NCBI GenBank assembly: GCA_047629355.1
Contig: JBLHWU010000233.1
Coordinates: 1 to 9,378, forward strand
Source: CAYUNA01 sp047629355
Lineage (GTDB): Bacteria; Bacteroidota; Bacteroidia; Chitinophagales; Saprospiraceae
Length of the DNA: 9,378 nt
Direction: 5' to 3'
Each line of letters starts with the position of its first letter. The stretch's first letter is position 1. This document shows, in pieces, positions 1 to 6,485 of this stretch. A program made the translations under genes and the position numbers. The notes beneath the pieces are model-generated. The model had not been told where the DNA came from, did no database searches, and saw only the letters and a list, made by a program, of their open reading frames with translations.

Positions 1-609
1 AAAATGTTGGAAGGTACGATTGTGAATGTGCCCCCACAGGGCGGTCGCAAGCATCCAGAGCAAAAATTGGTAAAAATGGATACGCAAAACATCCTTTTTA
101 TCTGCGGCGGCGCCTTTGATGGCATCGAAAAAATCATTGCCCGACGTATCAATACGAATGTGATTGGCTACAATACTGCATCTGATAAAATTGACAGCGA
201 GCAAATTTTATCATATATTAACCACACGGATTTGAAACGATTTGGCTTGATTCCAGAGTTGATTGGTCGCTTGCCAGTGTTGACGTATTTGGAGCCTTTG
301 GATAAGGAAACGTTGAGCCGTATTTTGACAGAACCACGTAATTCTTTGGTGAAGCAGTACAAAAAACTGTTTATGCTCGAAGGTATTCGCTTGTCTTTTT
401 CAGAAGATTCCATCGAATATATTGCAGAAAAAGCGATGGAATATAACTTGGGCGCGCGGGGTTTGCGCTCGATTTGTGAGGCGATTATGACGGATGCAAT
501 GTTTGAATTGCCTTCTCAGAAGGAGATTGAAGAATTTAAAGTGACTAGGGAGTATGCTGCGGATAAGCTGAATGATAGTAAGTTGGGGATGATGAAAAGG
601 GCGGCATAG
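1..609 (+). CDS. clpX: ATP-dependent Clp protease ATP-binding subunit ClpX, C-terminal part (5' end outside window)
   Basis: This is the C-terminal half of ClpX, the AAA+ unfoldase that recognises substrates, unfolds them with ATP and feeds them into ClpP in the cytoplasm. The frame is open from base 1, and the first ATG (base 4) is internal, because the residues around it match the middle of ClpX. Counting that Met as 1, the fragment shows the RKH pore-loop motif (15-17), the FICGGAF strand (32-38), the ClpP-contacting loop as IGY (54-56) where E. coli has IGF, the IPELIGRLPV arginine-finger segment (83-92) and the sensor-2 motif GARGLRS (150-156). The N-terminal zinc-binding domain and Walker motifs must lie upstream. 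The C-terminus is short and ends normally at TAG. A terminator follows directly, so clpX is the last gene of its transcript. Identification is secure. Confidence 0.97.
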   Translation, partial: KMLEGTIVNVPPQGGRKHPEQKLVKMDTQNILFICGGAFDGIEKIIARRINTNVIGYNTASDKIDSEQILSYINHTDLKRFGLIPELIGRLPVLTYLEPLDKETLSRILTEPRNSLVKQYKKLFMLEGIRLSFSEDSIEYIAEKAMEYNLGARGLRSICEAIMTDAMFELPSQKEIEEFKVTREYAADKLNDSKLGMMKRAA

Positions 610-631
610 TATCTGACTACATACTTTGAGG

Positions 632-667
632 AAAAGGAACTTTCGTGATGGAAGTTCCTTTTTTTTG
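632..667 (+). terminator. Rho-independent terminator after clpX
   Basis: Perfect 11-bp arms (632-642 and 652-662, AAAAGGAACTT and its complement) can be extended inward by a T-G wobble and a C-G pair, leaving a loop of about 5 nt. The 3' arm runs into an uninterrupted T tract up to base 666. It begins 22 nt after the clpX stop, which is classic intrinsic terminator geometry for the plus strand. The A-rich 5' flank gives it some bidirectional character, but no minus-strand gene approaches it. Confidence 0.93.
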
Positions 668-783
668 TTTAGCCAATTTAAGGGATTTGGAAAATAATAA
701 CCTAGCACTCTGACTCGTTCTTTTTCCTTTGCCAAAATGCGTAGTTTATTAATTTCTATTCCCTAAACACTTTTTTAAATCCA

Positions 784-791
784 TACTTTTC
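784..791 (+). promoter_or_regulatory. Possible -7 element for the DUF3095 gene
   Basis: TACTTTTC differs from the Bacteroidota -7 consensus TAnnTTTG only at the last base and ends 22 nt before the ATG at 814. I see no clear -33 TTG at the expected distance. After the clpX terminator this gene needs its own promoter, and this is the best candidate in the gap. The ATG is preceded by an A-rich stretch (about 802-813), as is usual in this phylum. Confidence 0.3.
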
Positions 792-813
792 ACTGTAGTG
801 CAAAAAAATAAAA

Positions 814-1968
814 ATGCAAACCACCGATTATTTTTATTCCAATTTACCGCTTCAAAATTTGAGTTTAAGTGAATTACTCACTGACCCATCCCATTTTTTT
901 CCAGTACCAAATGATTGGTTCGTGGTGATAACCGATGTAAAGAACTCAACGAATGCAGTTCTAAATGGACAGCATGAAACAATTAATCTAATTGCAACAG
1001 GTAGTGTCATTGCAGTGCTCAATATAGCTCACAAAAAGAAAATTCAAATTCCATTCTTCTTTGGCGGCGATGGAGCGACCTTCATGATACCTCCAAATTT
1101 GCGAGAAAGAGTAATGGCTAATTTAAAAGAATATCAGCAGAACACTCTGAAGAATTTTGGACTTGAATTAAGAGCGGGTTGTGTTTGCGTAAAAGAAATA
1201 TATAAAAATAATATTCAATTATCTATTGCGAAACTCCAGCAGAACCATATTTTCAGTATTCCTATAGTTGTCGGTGAAGGATTGATTTATGCAGATATTG
1301 TCATAAAGGAAGAAGAATACAATTATCAAGATGAGGTGAGTGATAAACCTAATCTTGATTTGACTGGTATGGAATGCCGATGGAATAAGATAAAAACACC
1401 GAAAAAGGTAAATGAAGTAGTTTGTTTAATTGCCGTTGTCATCAATGGAAATCAAAATTTAAAGACCTATAAAAAAGTAATAGATTGTTTAGATGAAATT
1501 TATGGAACTATCTCAAATAGAAGCCCTATTTCCATTAATGGGTTGAAATTGAATCCCTCTATTCAAAAATTAAAATTAGAAACTCAAGTGAAACTTGGAG
1601 AAGTTAAATGGCTACCACTTATTAAATTAAGTATCATAACTTTTCTCGCAAGATTATTTTATTTTAAATTTGATAAAGATGGAAAGAATTATCTCCAAAA
1701 ACTTGTACAATTATCCGATACTTTAGTAATAGATGGTCGAATTAATACGGTTATTTCTGGGACATCGAATCAACGAAAAGCGCTAATAATAGCGCTCGAA
1801 AAGTTAGAAGAAGAAGGAGAAATTTTATTTGGAATTCATACGTCAAATGAAAGTATAATGTCCTGCTATGTTAGAGACCGAAAGGAGGACCACATTCACT
1901 TTGTCGATGGTTCAGATGGAGGATATACAATGGCTGCAAGACAGTTAAAACAAAAATTGAAATTATAA
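814..1968 (+). CDS. DUF3095 family protein, nucleotidyl-cyclase-like motifs
   Basis: The 384-residue protein matches the DUF3095 family over its whole length. The N-terminal PVPNDWFVVITDVKNST segment (about 30-46) is followed by FFGGDGATF (82-90), the family's LDLTGMECRW block (181-190) and the C-terminal HIHFVDGSDGGYT block (360-372). TDVKNST and FGGDGA resemble the two metal-binding strands of class III adenylate/guanylate cyclases, so Asp41 and Asp86 are candidate metal ligands. That relationship is inferred from motif resemblance, and the reaction is unproven. There is no signal peptide or obvious membrane span, so a cytoplasmic location is likely. The start at 814 gives the family's usual N-terminus. 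The gene stands alone between the clpX terminator and a repeat-bearing gap. It looks more AT-rich than clpX and the 7759-9177 gene, which could mean relaxed constraint or transfer. Family assignment is strong; function is open. Confidence 0.9.
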   Translation: MQTTDYFYSNLPLQNLSLSELLTDPSHFFPVPNDWFVVITDVKNSTNAVLNGQHETINLIATGSVIAVLNIAHKKKIQIPFFFGGDGATFMIPPNLRERVMANLKEYQQNTLKNFGLELRAGCVCVKEIYKNNIQLSIAKLQQNHIFSIPIVVGEGLIYADIVIKEEEYNYQDEVSDKPNLDLTGMECRWNKIKTPKKVNEVVCLIAVVINGNQNLKTYKKVIDCLDEIYGTISNRSPISINGLKLNPSIQKLKLETQVKLGEVKWLPLIKLSIITFLARLFYFKFDKDGKNYLQKLVQLSDTLVIDGRINTVISGTSNQRKALIIALEKLEEEGEILFGIHTSNESIMSCYVRDRKEDHIHFVDGSDGGYTMAARQLKQKLKL

Positions 1969-2085
1969 AATCGAATATTATTATAGGATAGCTCTCGCAG
2001 TCAACCTGACGTCAGACGTCTTTACTTGAACTTTAAGAAGCGATAAAATCTTGCAATTTTCGAGCTTCAAAAGACACAGTGCGCG

Positions 2086-2277
2086 CTGCCTGCGCCAGCG
2101 CAGGTAGGGTTTTGAGAGACAAAAACGGTTTTTGCAAGACCATTTTCATCCCTCAAAATCCCTCTGCTGAAGACAAAAACAAGAGCAAACTTGTGTCTCA
2201 CTGGGTTTGTCAAAAAGCCCTAATTAATAACCTAAACATTCCAACACTGCGTTTTCGAATGGGACTAATTATTTAGT
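2086..2277 (+). repeat. Dispersed intergenic repeat, copy A
   Basis: The element starts with a GC-rich near-palindromic head (2086-2107; arms CTGCCTGCGC and GCGCAGGTAG around a CA centre). An AT-rich body follows that can fold: CAAAAAC/GTTTTTG around one base (2120-2134), and GTTTTGAG against CTCAAAA inside a wider stem. Then come a conserved AAACTTGTGT and ACTGG..TT.GTCAAA block (2181-2214), a small hairpin (2237-2241 with 2257-2261) and ACTAATTATTTAGT (2264-2277). The same order of parts occurs on the minus strand at 7210-7374. The head matches there at 19 of 22 positions and the 34-base block at 28 of 34, with all block differences being transitions. AGACAAAAAC occurs twice inside this copy (2117-2126, 2171-2180). 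I do not recognise a named family. Confidence 0.72.
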
Positions 2278-2288
2278 ACAAAAAAGTG

Positions 2289-2296
2289 TACCTTTG
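2289..2296 (+). promoter_or_regulatory. Candidate -7 box for the T9SS secreted-protein gene
   Basis: TACCTTTG is a perfect match to the Bacteroidota -7 consensus TAnnTTTG and lies 35 nt before the ATG at 2332, leaving a leader of roughly 28 nt. No clear TTG -33 element is visible 17-23 bp upstream, so this rests on the -7 match and position only. The A-rich TAAAA just upstream of the ATG suits translation initiation in this phylum. Confidence 0.5.
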
Positions 2297-2331
2297 AATC
2301 AATCTTCACAATACATAAAACTCTTTTCATA

Positions 2332-5300
2332 ATGAGAATCATCCTAATTTCATTGCTCCTTTTCACTACCTTTCAAATTTTCGGACAACAACAATTTGTC
2401 TCACAGGATTACATTCCAGGTAATATTCCCAGCTACAAGCCAGCTTATCAAGAAGATTACCCAAAATGGGCAAAAAAACTTTATCAGGAAAATATCAACT
2501 ATCACGAAGTAGAAGAAGCTTATGATAAATGGGAAGCGACGGGGTCACCTGATTTTAGACCCATTCGGAAGTATTTTAAAATATGGCAGAAAAGCATCCT
2601 TCCTTTTGTATCCGAAGACGGCACCATTCAATTGGCGGGTATCGATGATTATTATAACAATGTATTTCAAGCCAATCAATCCGCTCCATCCGGAGATAAA
2701 TTGGATGCCACAGAATGGGAATTTCTTGGACCAAAAGAAACATTTTGGCTCAATGAATCAGGAGCCTCCCAAGCACCTGAAGCTTGTCCGTGGCAGGTAA
2801 ATATTTATACATTCGATGTAGCCAAAACTAATTTATCAACCTTGTATTGTGGAACAGAAACAGGCTTTGTCAACAAATCTATCGACAATGGAGCATCTTG
2901 GGATTTATTAGCCCGTGAATATAGTTTTGGAGGAGCGGTTACCGCTTTAGCCATTCATCCACTTGACGAAGATATTGTTTATGTTGCAGGAGGTATGCAA
3001 ATACATAAAACAACCGATGGAGGAGCGGTTTGGTCGCCTTTGCTTTCTCCAAATGGGTTGTTTTCGGCAGACCAAATAACCATAGACGCTGATAATCCGA
3101 ATAAAATATTTGTAGCGGGAGCGTCAGGAATCTATCTATCTAATGACGATGGCACAACTTGGTCAAATGTATGGAATCCCCAGACTTATGATATTCATAC
3201 CAATCCTGACAATTCCGATATGGTTTATGGAATCTCGAATGTCAATGGAAATTTTAGCCTTGCGATTTCCACGGACGGAGGAATGACCTTCAATGATGAT
3301 GCAAATTTCCCTTCTATTCAAAATGCTGCAGGTGGTTTATTGGCGGTAAGTCCAGCTGCTCCTGACGATTTGTTTGCCATATTATTAGGTAGTAATAATA
3401 CGCCACTTTTGTACAAAGGCAATATGGTCTTGAATACTTGGGAGCTTATTGCAACGGGACAAACCAATGCTTTTCCTTTAAATAATGGTCAAGGTTTTTT
3501 TGACCTCGCCCTCGAAGTTTCTCCTACTGACCCAGACCTCATTTTTGCAGGTACCTCTACTTTATATAAATCGACAGATGGTGGCGAAAATTTCACCATA
3601 ATTGGAGGATATGGCGGAGATTTCCCTATACATCCAGATATTCAAGATATGAAGATATTGAATGATGGAACAACATGGGTGGCAACAGATGGCGGTTTTA
3701 CACACTCAACTGATAATTTCATTTCCACTGCGAATGCAACTGCAAAAAACAAAAATTTGGTCGGTTCAGATATGTGGGGTTTTGACCAAGGCTGGAATGA
3801 GGATATCATTGTTGGAGGGCGATACCATAATGGGAACACTACAATAGCCGATTTCTACCAACCCAAAGCTATCCGTATGGGCGGTGCCGAATCGCCTACA
3901 GGATGGGTGATGAAAGGAAAAAGTAGACAAGTGGCTTTTAACGATTTGGGACCAGGATGGATACTTCCAGAAACGGCGGAATCCGCTCCTCAGGGCAGAT
4001 TTATTTTTAGTAAATATCCAAATATGGATGAATATGGTGGCAGGAGAGGAAATATGTTGTTTCATCCCAATTATTATGAAGTTATTTTCCTAGGAGAAGA
4101 AAATAGCTTTTGGAAAAGTTCAGATATGGGAATTTCTTTTGAATTGCTACACGATTTTGGTAATCGAATTCGCTTTTGCCAAATATCTTATGATGACCCG
4201 AATATTATCTATGCAGATATTGTCAATCAAGGATTGTTTAGAAGTGAAGATGGCGGATATACTTGGACTGCCAAACCAAGCCTTACCAATGGAACAAATG
4301 GGGCGAGTTATTGGGAAGGTAAATTACATTTTGTGATTTCGCCAAAGGACGCCAATACGATATATGCTTGTCTACAAAATGGCACCTGGTCTGCTGATAT
4401 AGGAAAAGTATTTAAGTCAACGGATGGGGGAGATTCTTGGGAGAATTGGACGGGTACTTTGGATGAATTTACAAAAACGTTGGTCATTCAGCCAGATGCA
4501 GAAGGCAATGATTTATTGTATTTATTTACGGATAATTCAAGTGGAAAATCCGGTCAATGTTATATCAGAAGGAATGGAGAGGAGGACTGGTCAACTTTTG
4601 GTGATTTCTATCCTGCTCGCATGTCTCCAAATCATGCTTTACCATTTTTCCGAGATAGCAAAATTAGGGTTGCTGGAAATGGAGGTATTTGGGAAAACAC
4701 CTTGGATGAAGCCAATTTTCAACCCATTGTTCAGCCTTGGGTAGAGCATCCATTCTTCAATTGTCTATCGGATACCATTCGCTTCGATGATCATTCTATC
4801 TTGAATCATCAGGATTGCTTTTGGACTTGGGAGATACAACCCACCCCATTGTATATTGATGATGTCAATAAAAGGAATCCCAAAGTTGTATTGGGTAATG
4901 CAGGTAGCTATGATGTGACTTTAACTATCCAAAAAGATGGGCTTACCTACTCAAAAACCATCATAGATATGGTAAATACCACAGCATGTCCATCTCTTGA
5001 TAATTGTGACAATCCGGACTTTGCTCCAAAAGATTTGTGGACATTAGAATATGTGAATAGTGAAGAAACTAATTTCCCAGGCTTGGCAACTATGGCTTTT
5101 GATAATGACCCCGAAACCATCTGGCATACCCAATGGAGCAACGGTTCTGCCTCATACCCTCATGAAATCCAAATAGATTTGGGGGAGGTTTTTGATATTT
5201 ATGAATTTACTTATTACCCTCGACAAAATGGGCAAAATGGCTGGATAAAAGATTTTGAGCTATACTTTAGTGAAGATTTACAGGAGTGGGGCAATGCAGC

Positions 5301-5727
5301 TATGATTGGTCAGTTTGAAAATTCTGCTGCTCCCCATAAAGTCCTATTTCAAACACCAGCAGTGGGTAGATATTTTAAGCTTATTGCACTTTCAGAAGTC
5401 AATGGAAACACATGGGCATCTGCTTCCGAATTTGAAATCAAGGGTTGTTATCATATCGATGTTTCTACCCAAGAATTGCTTGATTATAAGGCTTTAAAAG
5501 CCTTTCCTATACCGACTCAGGGTACTTTTGAAATTTCCTTACCCTCTAATCAGTTATTTAGCTATTCCATTTATAGCTTATCTGGAAGCTTGGTCAAAAG
5601 TGGGCAAAGTCAGTCAAGTTTAGAATCTTTAAAATTGGACTTATCTGAATTCGGAAATGGTCTGTATGTCATTCGATTGGTTGATGAAATGGAGCGTAAA
5701 TATTTTGTTAAAATAGTAAAAGACTAG
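2332..5727 (+). CDS. Secreted mosaic protein: Asp-box/sortilin-type propeller, PKD-like, F5/8 type C (discoidin), T9SS type A sorting domain
   Basis: This 1131-residue protein starts with a signal peptide (about 1-18, hydrophobic core then FGQ). A lineage-typical N-terminal segment follows (about 50-85, NINYHEVEEAYDKW). Residues 180-705 carry nine Asp-box motifs of type SxDxGxxW/F, at about 183, 227, 270, 313, 414, 451, 596, 638 and 696, indicating a beta-propeller like those of sortilin/VPS10 or GH74-related proteins. A PKD-like domain follows (about 813-885; WTWEI, NAGSYDVTLTI). Next is a discoidin domain (about 901-1040; AFDNDPETIWHTQW, IQIDLGEVFDIYEFTYYPR). The last domain is the T9SS sorting tail (about 1054-1131; FPIPTQGTFEISL, NGLYVIRLV). 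It is therefore exported by Sec, passed through T9SS and anchored or released outside the cell. The discoidin and PKD modules suggest glycan or surface binding. No catalytic residues can be named, so an enzymatic role is not claimed. The frame is intact and the start is set by the signal peptide. Confidence 0.93.
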   Translation: MRIILISLLLFTTFQIFGQQQFVSQDYIPGNIPSYKPAYQEDYPKWAKKLYQENINYHEVEEAYDKWEATGSPDFRPIRKYFKIWQKSILPFVSEDGTIQLAGIDDYYNNVFQANQSAPSGDKLDATEWEFLGPKETFWLNESGASQAPEACPWQVNIYTFDVAKTNLSTLYCGTETGFVNKSIDNGASWDLLAREYSFGGAVTALAIHPLDEDIVYVAGGMQIHKTTDGGAVWSPLLSPNGLFSADQITIDADNPNKIFVAGASGIYLSNDDGTTWSNVWNPQTYDIHTNPDNSDMVYGISNVNGNFSLAISTDGGMTFNDDANFPSIQNAAGGLLAVSPAAPDDLFAILLGSNNTPLLYKGNMVLNTWELIATGQTNAFPLNNGQGFFDLALEVSPTDPDLIFAGTSTLYKSTDGGENFTIIGGYGGDFPIHPDIQDMKILNDGTTWVATDGGFTHSTDNFISTANATAKNKNLVGSDMWGFDQGWNEDIIVGGRYHNGNTTIADFYQPKAIRMGGAESPTGWVMKGKSRQVAFNDLGPGWILPETAESAPQGRFIFSKYPNMDEYGGRRGNMLFHPNYYEVIFLGEENSFWKSSDMGISFELLHDFGNRIRFCQISYDDPNIIYADIVNQGLFRSEDGGYTWTAKPSLTNGTNGASYWEGKLHFVISPKDANTIYACLQNGTWSADIGKVFKSTDGGDSWENWTGTLDEFTKTLVIQPDAEGNDLLYLFTDNSSGKSGQCYIRRNGEEDWSTFGDFYPARMSPNHALPFFRDSKIRVAGNGGIWENTLDEANFQPIVQPWVEHPFFNCLSDTIRFDDHSILNHQDCFWTWEIQPTPLYIDDVNKRNPKVVLGNAGSYDVTLTIQKDGLTYSKTIIDMVNTTACPSLDNCDNPDFAPKDLWTLEYVNSEETNFPGLATMAFDNDPETIWHTQWSNGSASYPHEIQIDLGEVFDIYEFTYYPRQNGQNGWIKDFELYFSEDLQEWGNAAMIGQFENSAAPHKVLFQTPAVGRYFKLIALSEVNGNTWASASEFEIKGCYHIDVSTQELLDYKALKAFPIPTQGTFEISLPSNQLFSYSIYSLSGSLVKSGQSQSSLESLKLDLSEFGNGLYVIRLVDEMERKYFVKIVKD

Positions 5728-5772
5728 TAAAGCAATTCACAATAATAAATAAACAATAGTCCTTACAATCTT

Positions 5773-6023
5773 CTTGACTTTACTACTTTTTTCAATAACT
5801 AAGAATACTATAATTAGTAAATGACGTGATTAAACAAGTAATTATTGGTAAGGGCTGAAATAAGGCTTGTAAAAGTTTAACTTTTACAAGAATTAATCTT
5901 TCAATATTCTTATCATTAGTAGTACTAATTTAAAATACAATCAATTGTTAATCAGTAATTTATGCTTTAAATATAGTAGTGAATACATGGTGTTCTAATT
6001 TTTATAAAAGTAGTAAAGTCAAG
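5773..6023. repeat. 18-bp perfect inverted repeats bounding a 251-bp non-coding block
   Basis: Bases 5773-5790 (CTTGACTTTACTACTTTT) are the exact reverse complement of 6006-6023. The enclosed block is non-coding, very AT-rich and carries a central palindrome at 5866-5890. That layout resembles a miniature inverted-repeat element, but I see no clear target-site duplication outside the ends. The right end overlaps the first two bases of the large hairpin at 6022-6077. Related TAGTAAAG-type words also occur at the 3' end of the upstream gene. Confidence 0.55.
5866..5890. repeat. 25-bp perfect palindrome (12-bp arms, 1-nt centre)
   Basis: Arms CTTGTAAAAGTT (5866-5877) and AACTTTTACAAG (5879-5890) are exact complements around T5878. 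A one-base centre cannot form a tight RNA loop without opening a few pairs. A DNA-binding or recombination site is therefore as likely as a transcript hairpin. There is no T tract on either side long enough for a standard terminator. It sits inside the block bounded by the 18-bp inverted repeats. Confidence 0.7.
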
Positions 6024-6077
6024 CTAAGTAGTTATTCAAGTTAATCCTGCCGGATTAATTTGAATAACTACTTAGCT
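6022..6077. repeat. Very long near-perfect hairpin, 26-bp stem, 4-nt loop
   Basis: The left arm 6022-6047 begins AGCTAAGTAGTTATTCAA and the right arm 6052-6077 ends TTGAATAACTACTTAGCT. All 26 positions pair, with one G-T wobble (6040 with 6059), around the loop TGCC. It lies between convergent genes, about 295 bp past the plus-strand stop and about 410 bp past the minus-strand stop. It could act as a two-way transcription barrier, although it lacks T tracts. It could also be the end of a small mobile element. The match itself is certain; the role is not. Confidence 0.75.
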
Positions 6078-6224
6078 AAAATTTTGAGTCCTGTTTAAAG
6101 TAATAAAAAAGCCCGTAAAGTCGAATTACACCTGTTTAGTGTTTCATAGTGCTTCGACCCGACGAGTTATATTTTATCAACGATTTCTTAGTAGTTGTCC
6201 GACTTTAGAAATTTTGGCATTAAA

Positions 6225-6316
6225 AAATTTAATTTGAAATAACTAAGGAAAAACCATGTTTGAGTCCCACGTTAGAAGGACGAGTTTGGGTTTGACTACT
6301 ATTTCAAATTGAATTT
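6225..6316. other. Stem-flanked 92-nt segment, possible structured RNA
   Basis: Arms 6225-6241 and 6300-6316 are complementary over 17 positions with one wobble-compatible difference (AAATTTAATTTGAAATA against TATTTCAAATTGAATTT). Inside, AACC (6252-6255) can pair with GGTT, and GTCC can pair with GGAC around a 10-nt loop. This gives a nested, stacked fold in an otherwise non-coding region. No promoter match is good enough to assign a strand. It could equally be degenerate repeat sequence. Confidence 0.4.
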
Positions 6317-6347
6317 CAGTCAAAATATCGCAAGTCTTGAATTTTTG

Positions 6348-6372
6348 GTTCTTTTTTTTAAGAAAAAAGAAC
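6348..6372 (-). terminator. T/A-rich hairpin, possible terminator of the minus-strand regulator gene
   Basis: Arms GTTCTTTTTT (6348-6357) and AAAAAAGAAC (6363-6372) are perfect complements around the 5-nt loop TTAAG. The hairpin lies about 113 nt beyond the stop codon of the XRE-cupin gene. The U run is inside the stem, not after it, so it is not a textbook intrinsic terminator. Because it is symmetrical it could act on either strand. Confidence 0.4.
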
Positions 6373-6485
6373 ATCAATCAAGAAAACAAATGCCCCATTT
6401 TAAAGCGCAAAAGTAGAATTAGGAAAGTAAGGTAAACTGTTAGCTATATTCTTATAGAAATGATGAAACAATAAGACAAGAATAA

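Larger units (their letters stand above)
1969..2331. other. Intergenic region, 363 bp, structured, no convincing gene
   Basis: This gap between two same-strand genes begins with a perfect 10-bp palindrome CTGACGTCAG (2006-2015), with a second GACGTC at 2015-2020. Next comes an imperfect hairpin: arms 2037-2041 and 2064-2068, an inner AAAAT/ATTTT-type stem, and an internal loop between them. Then comes repeat copy A (2086-2277) and the candidate promoter of the secreted-protein gene. A GTG-started frame of 65 codons (2079-2276) exists, but it coincides with the repeat and is not credible as a gene. I see no T-tailed terminator for the DUF3095 gene; one of the hairpins may serve. Confidence 0.7.
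5728..6485. other. Convergent intergenic region, 758 bp, rich in inverted repeats, no gene seen
   Basis: The stretch lies between the 3' ends of two convergent genes. I find no credible reading frame, tRNA or rRNA. It contains, in order, an 18-bp inverted repeat pair, a 25-bp palindrome, a 26-bp-stem hairpin, a weak hairpin set (GTCGAA 6120-6125 with TTCGAC 6153-6158; ACAC 6128-6131 with GTGT 6139-6142), a 17-bp stem-flanked structure and a T/A-rich hairpin. These have their own entries. The first 8 bases after the last sense codon, TAGTAAAG (5725-5732), are complementary to 5778-5785, followed shortly by a T run. That is a possible weak terminator for the secreted-protein gene. Confidence 0.75.

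Noticed and set aside
2006..2020. TGACGTCA palindrome as a specific regulator site
   Set aside because: A 10-bp palindrome is common by chance, it lies downstream of one gene and far from the next promoter, and no bacterial regulator can be named for it.
2079..2276. GTG-started 65-codon frame in the gap before the secreted-protein gene
   Set aside because: It coincides almost exactly with repeat copy A, has no recognisable domain, and its conservation with copy B is at the nucleotide and structure level with indels, not in a reading frame.
6022..6077. Integron attC site
   Set aside because: The arms do not show the GTTRRRY/RYYYAAC core pair, and no integrase or cassette structure is present.
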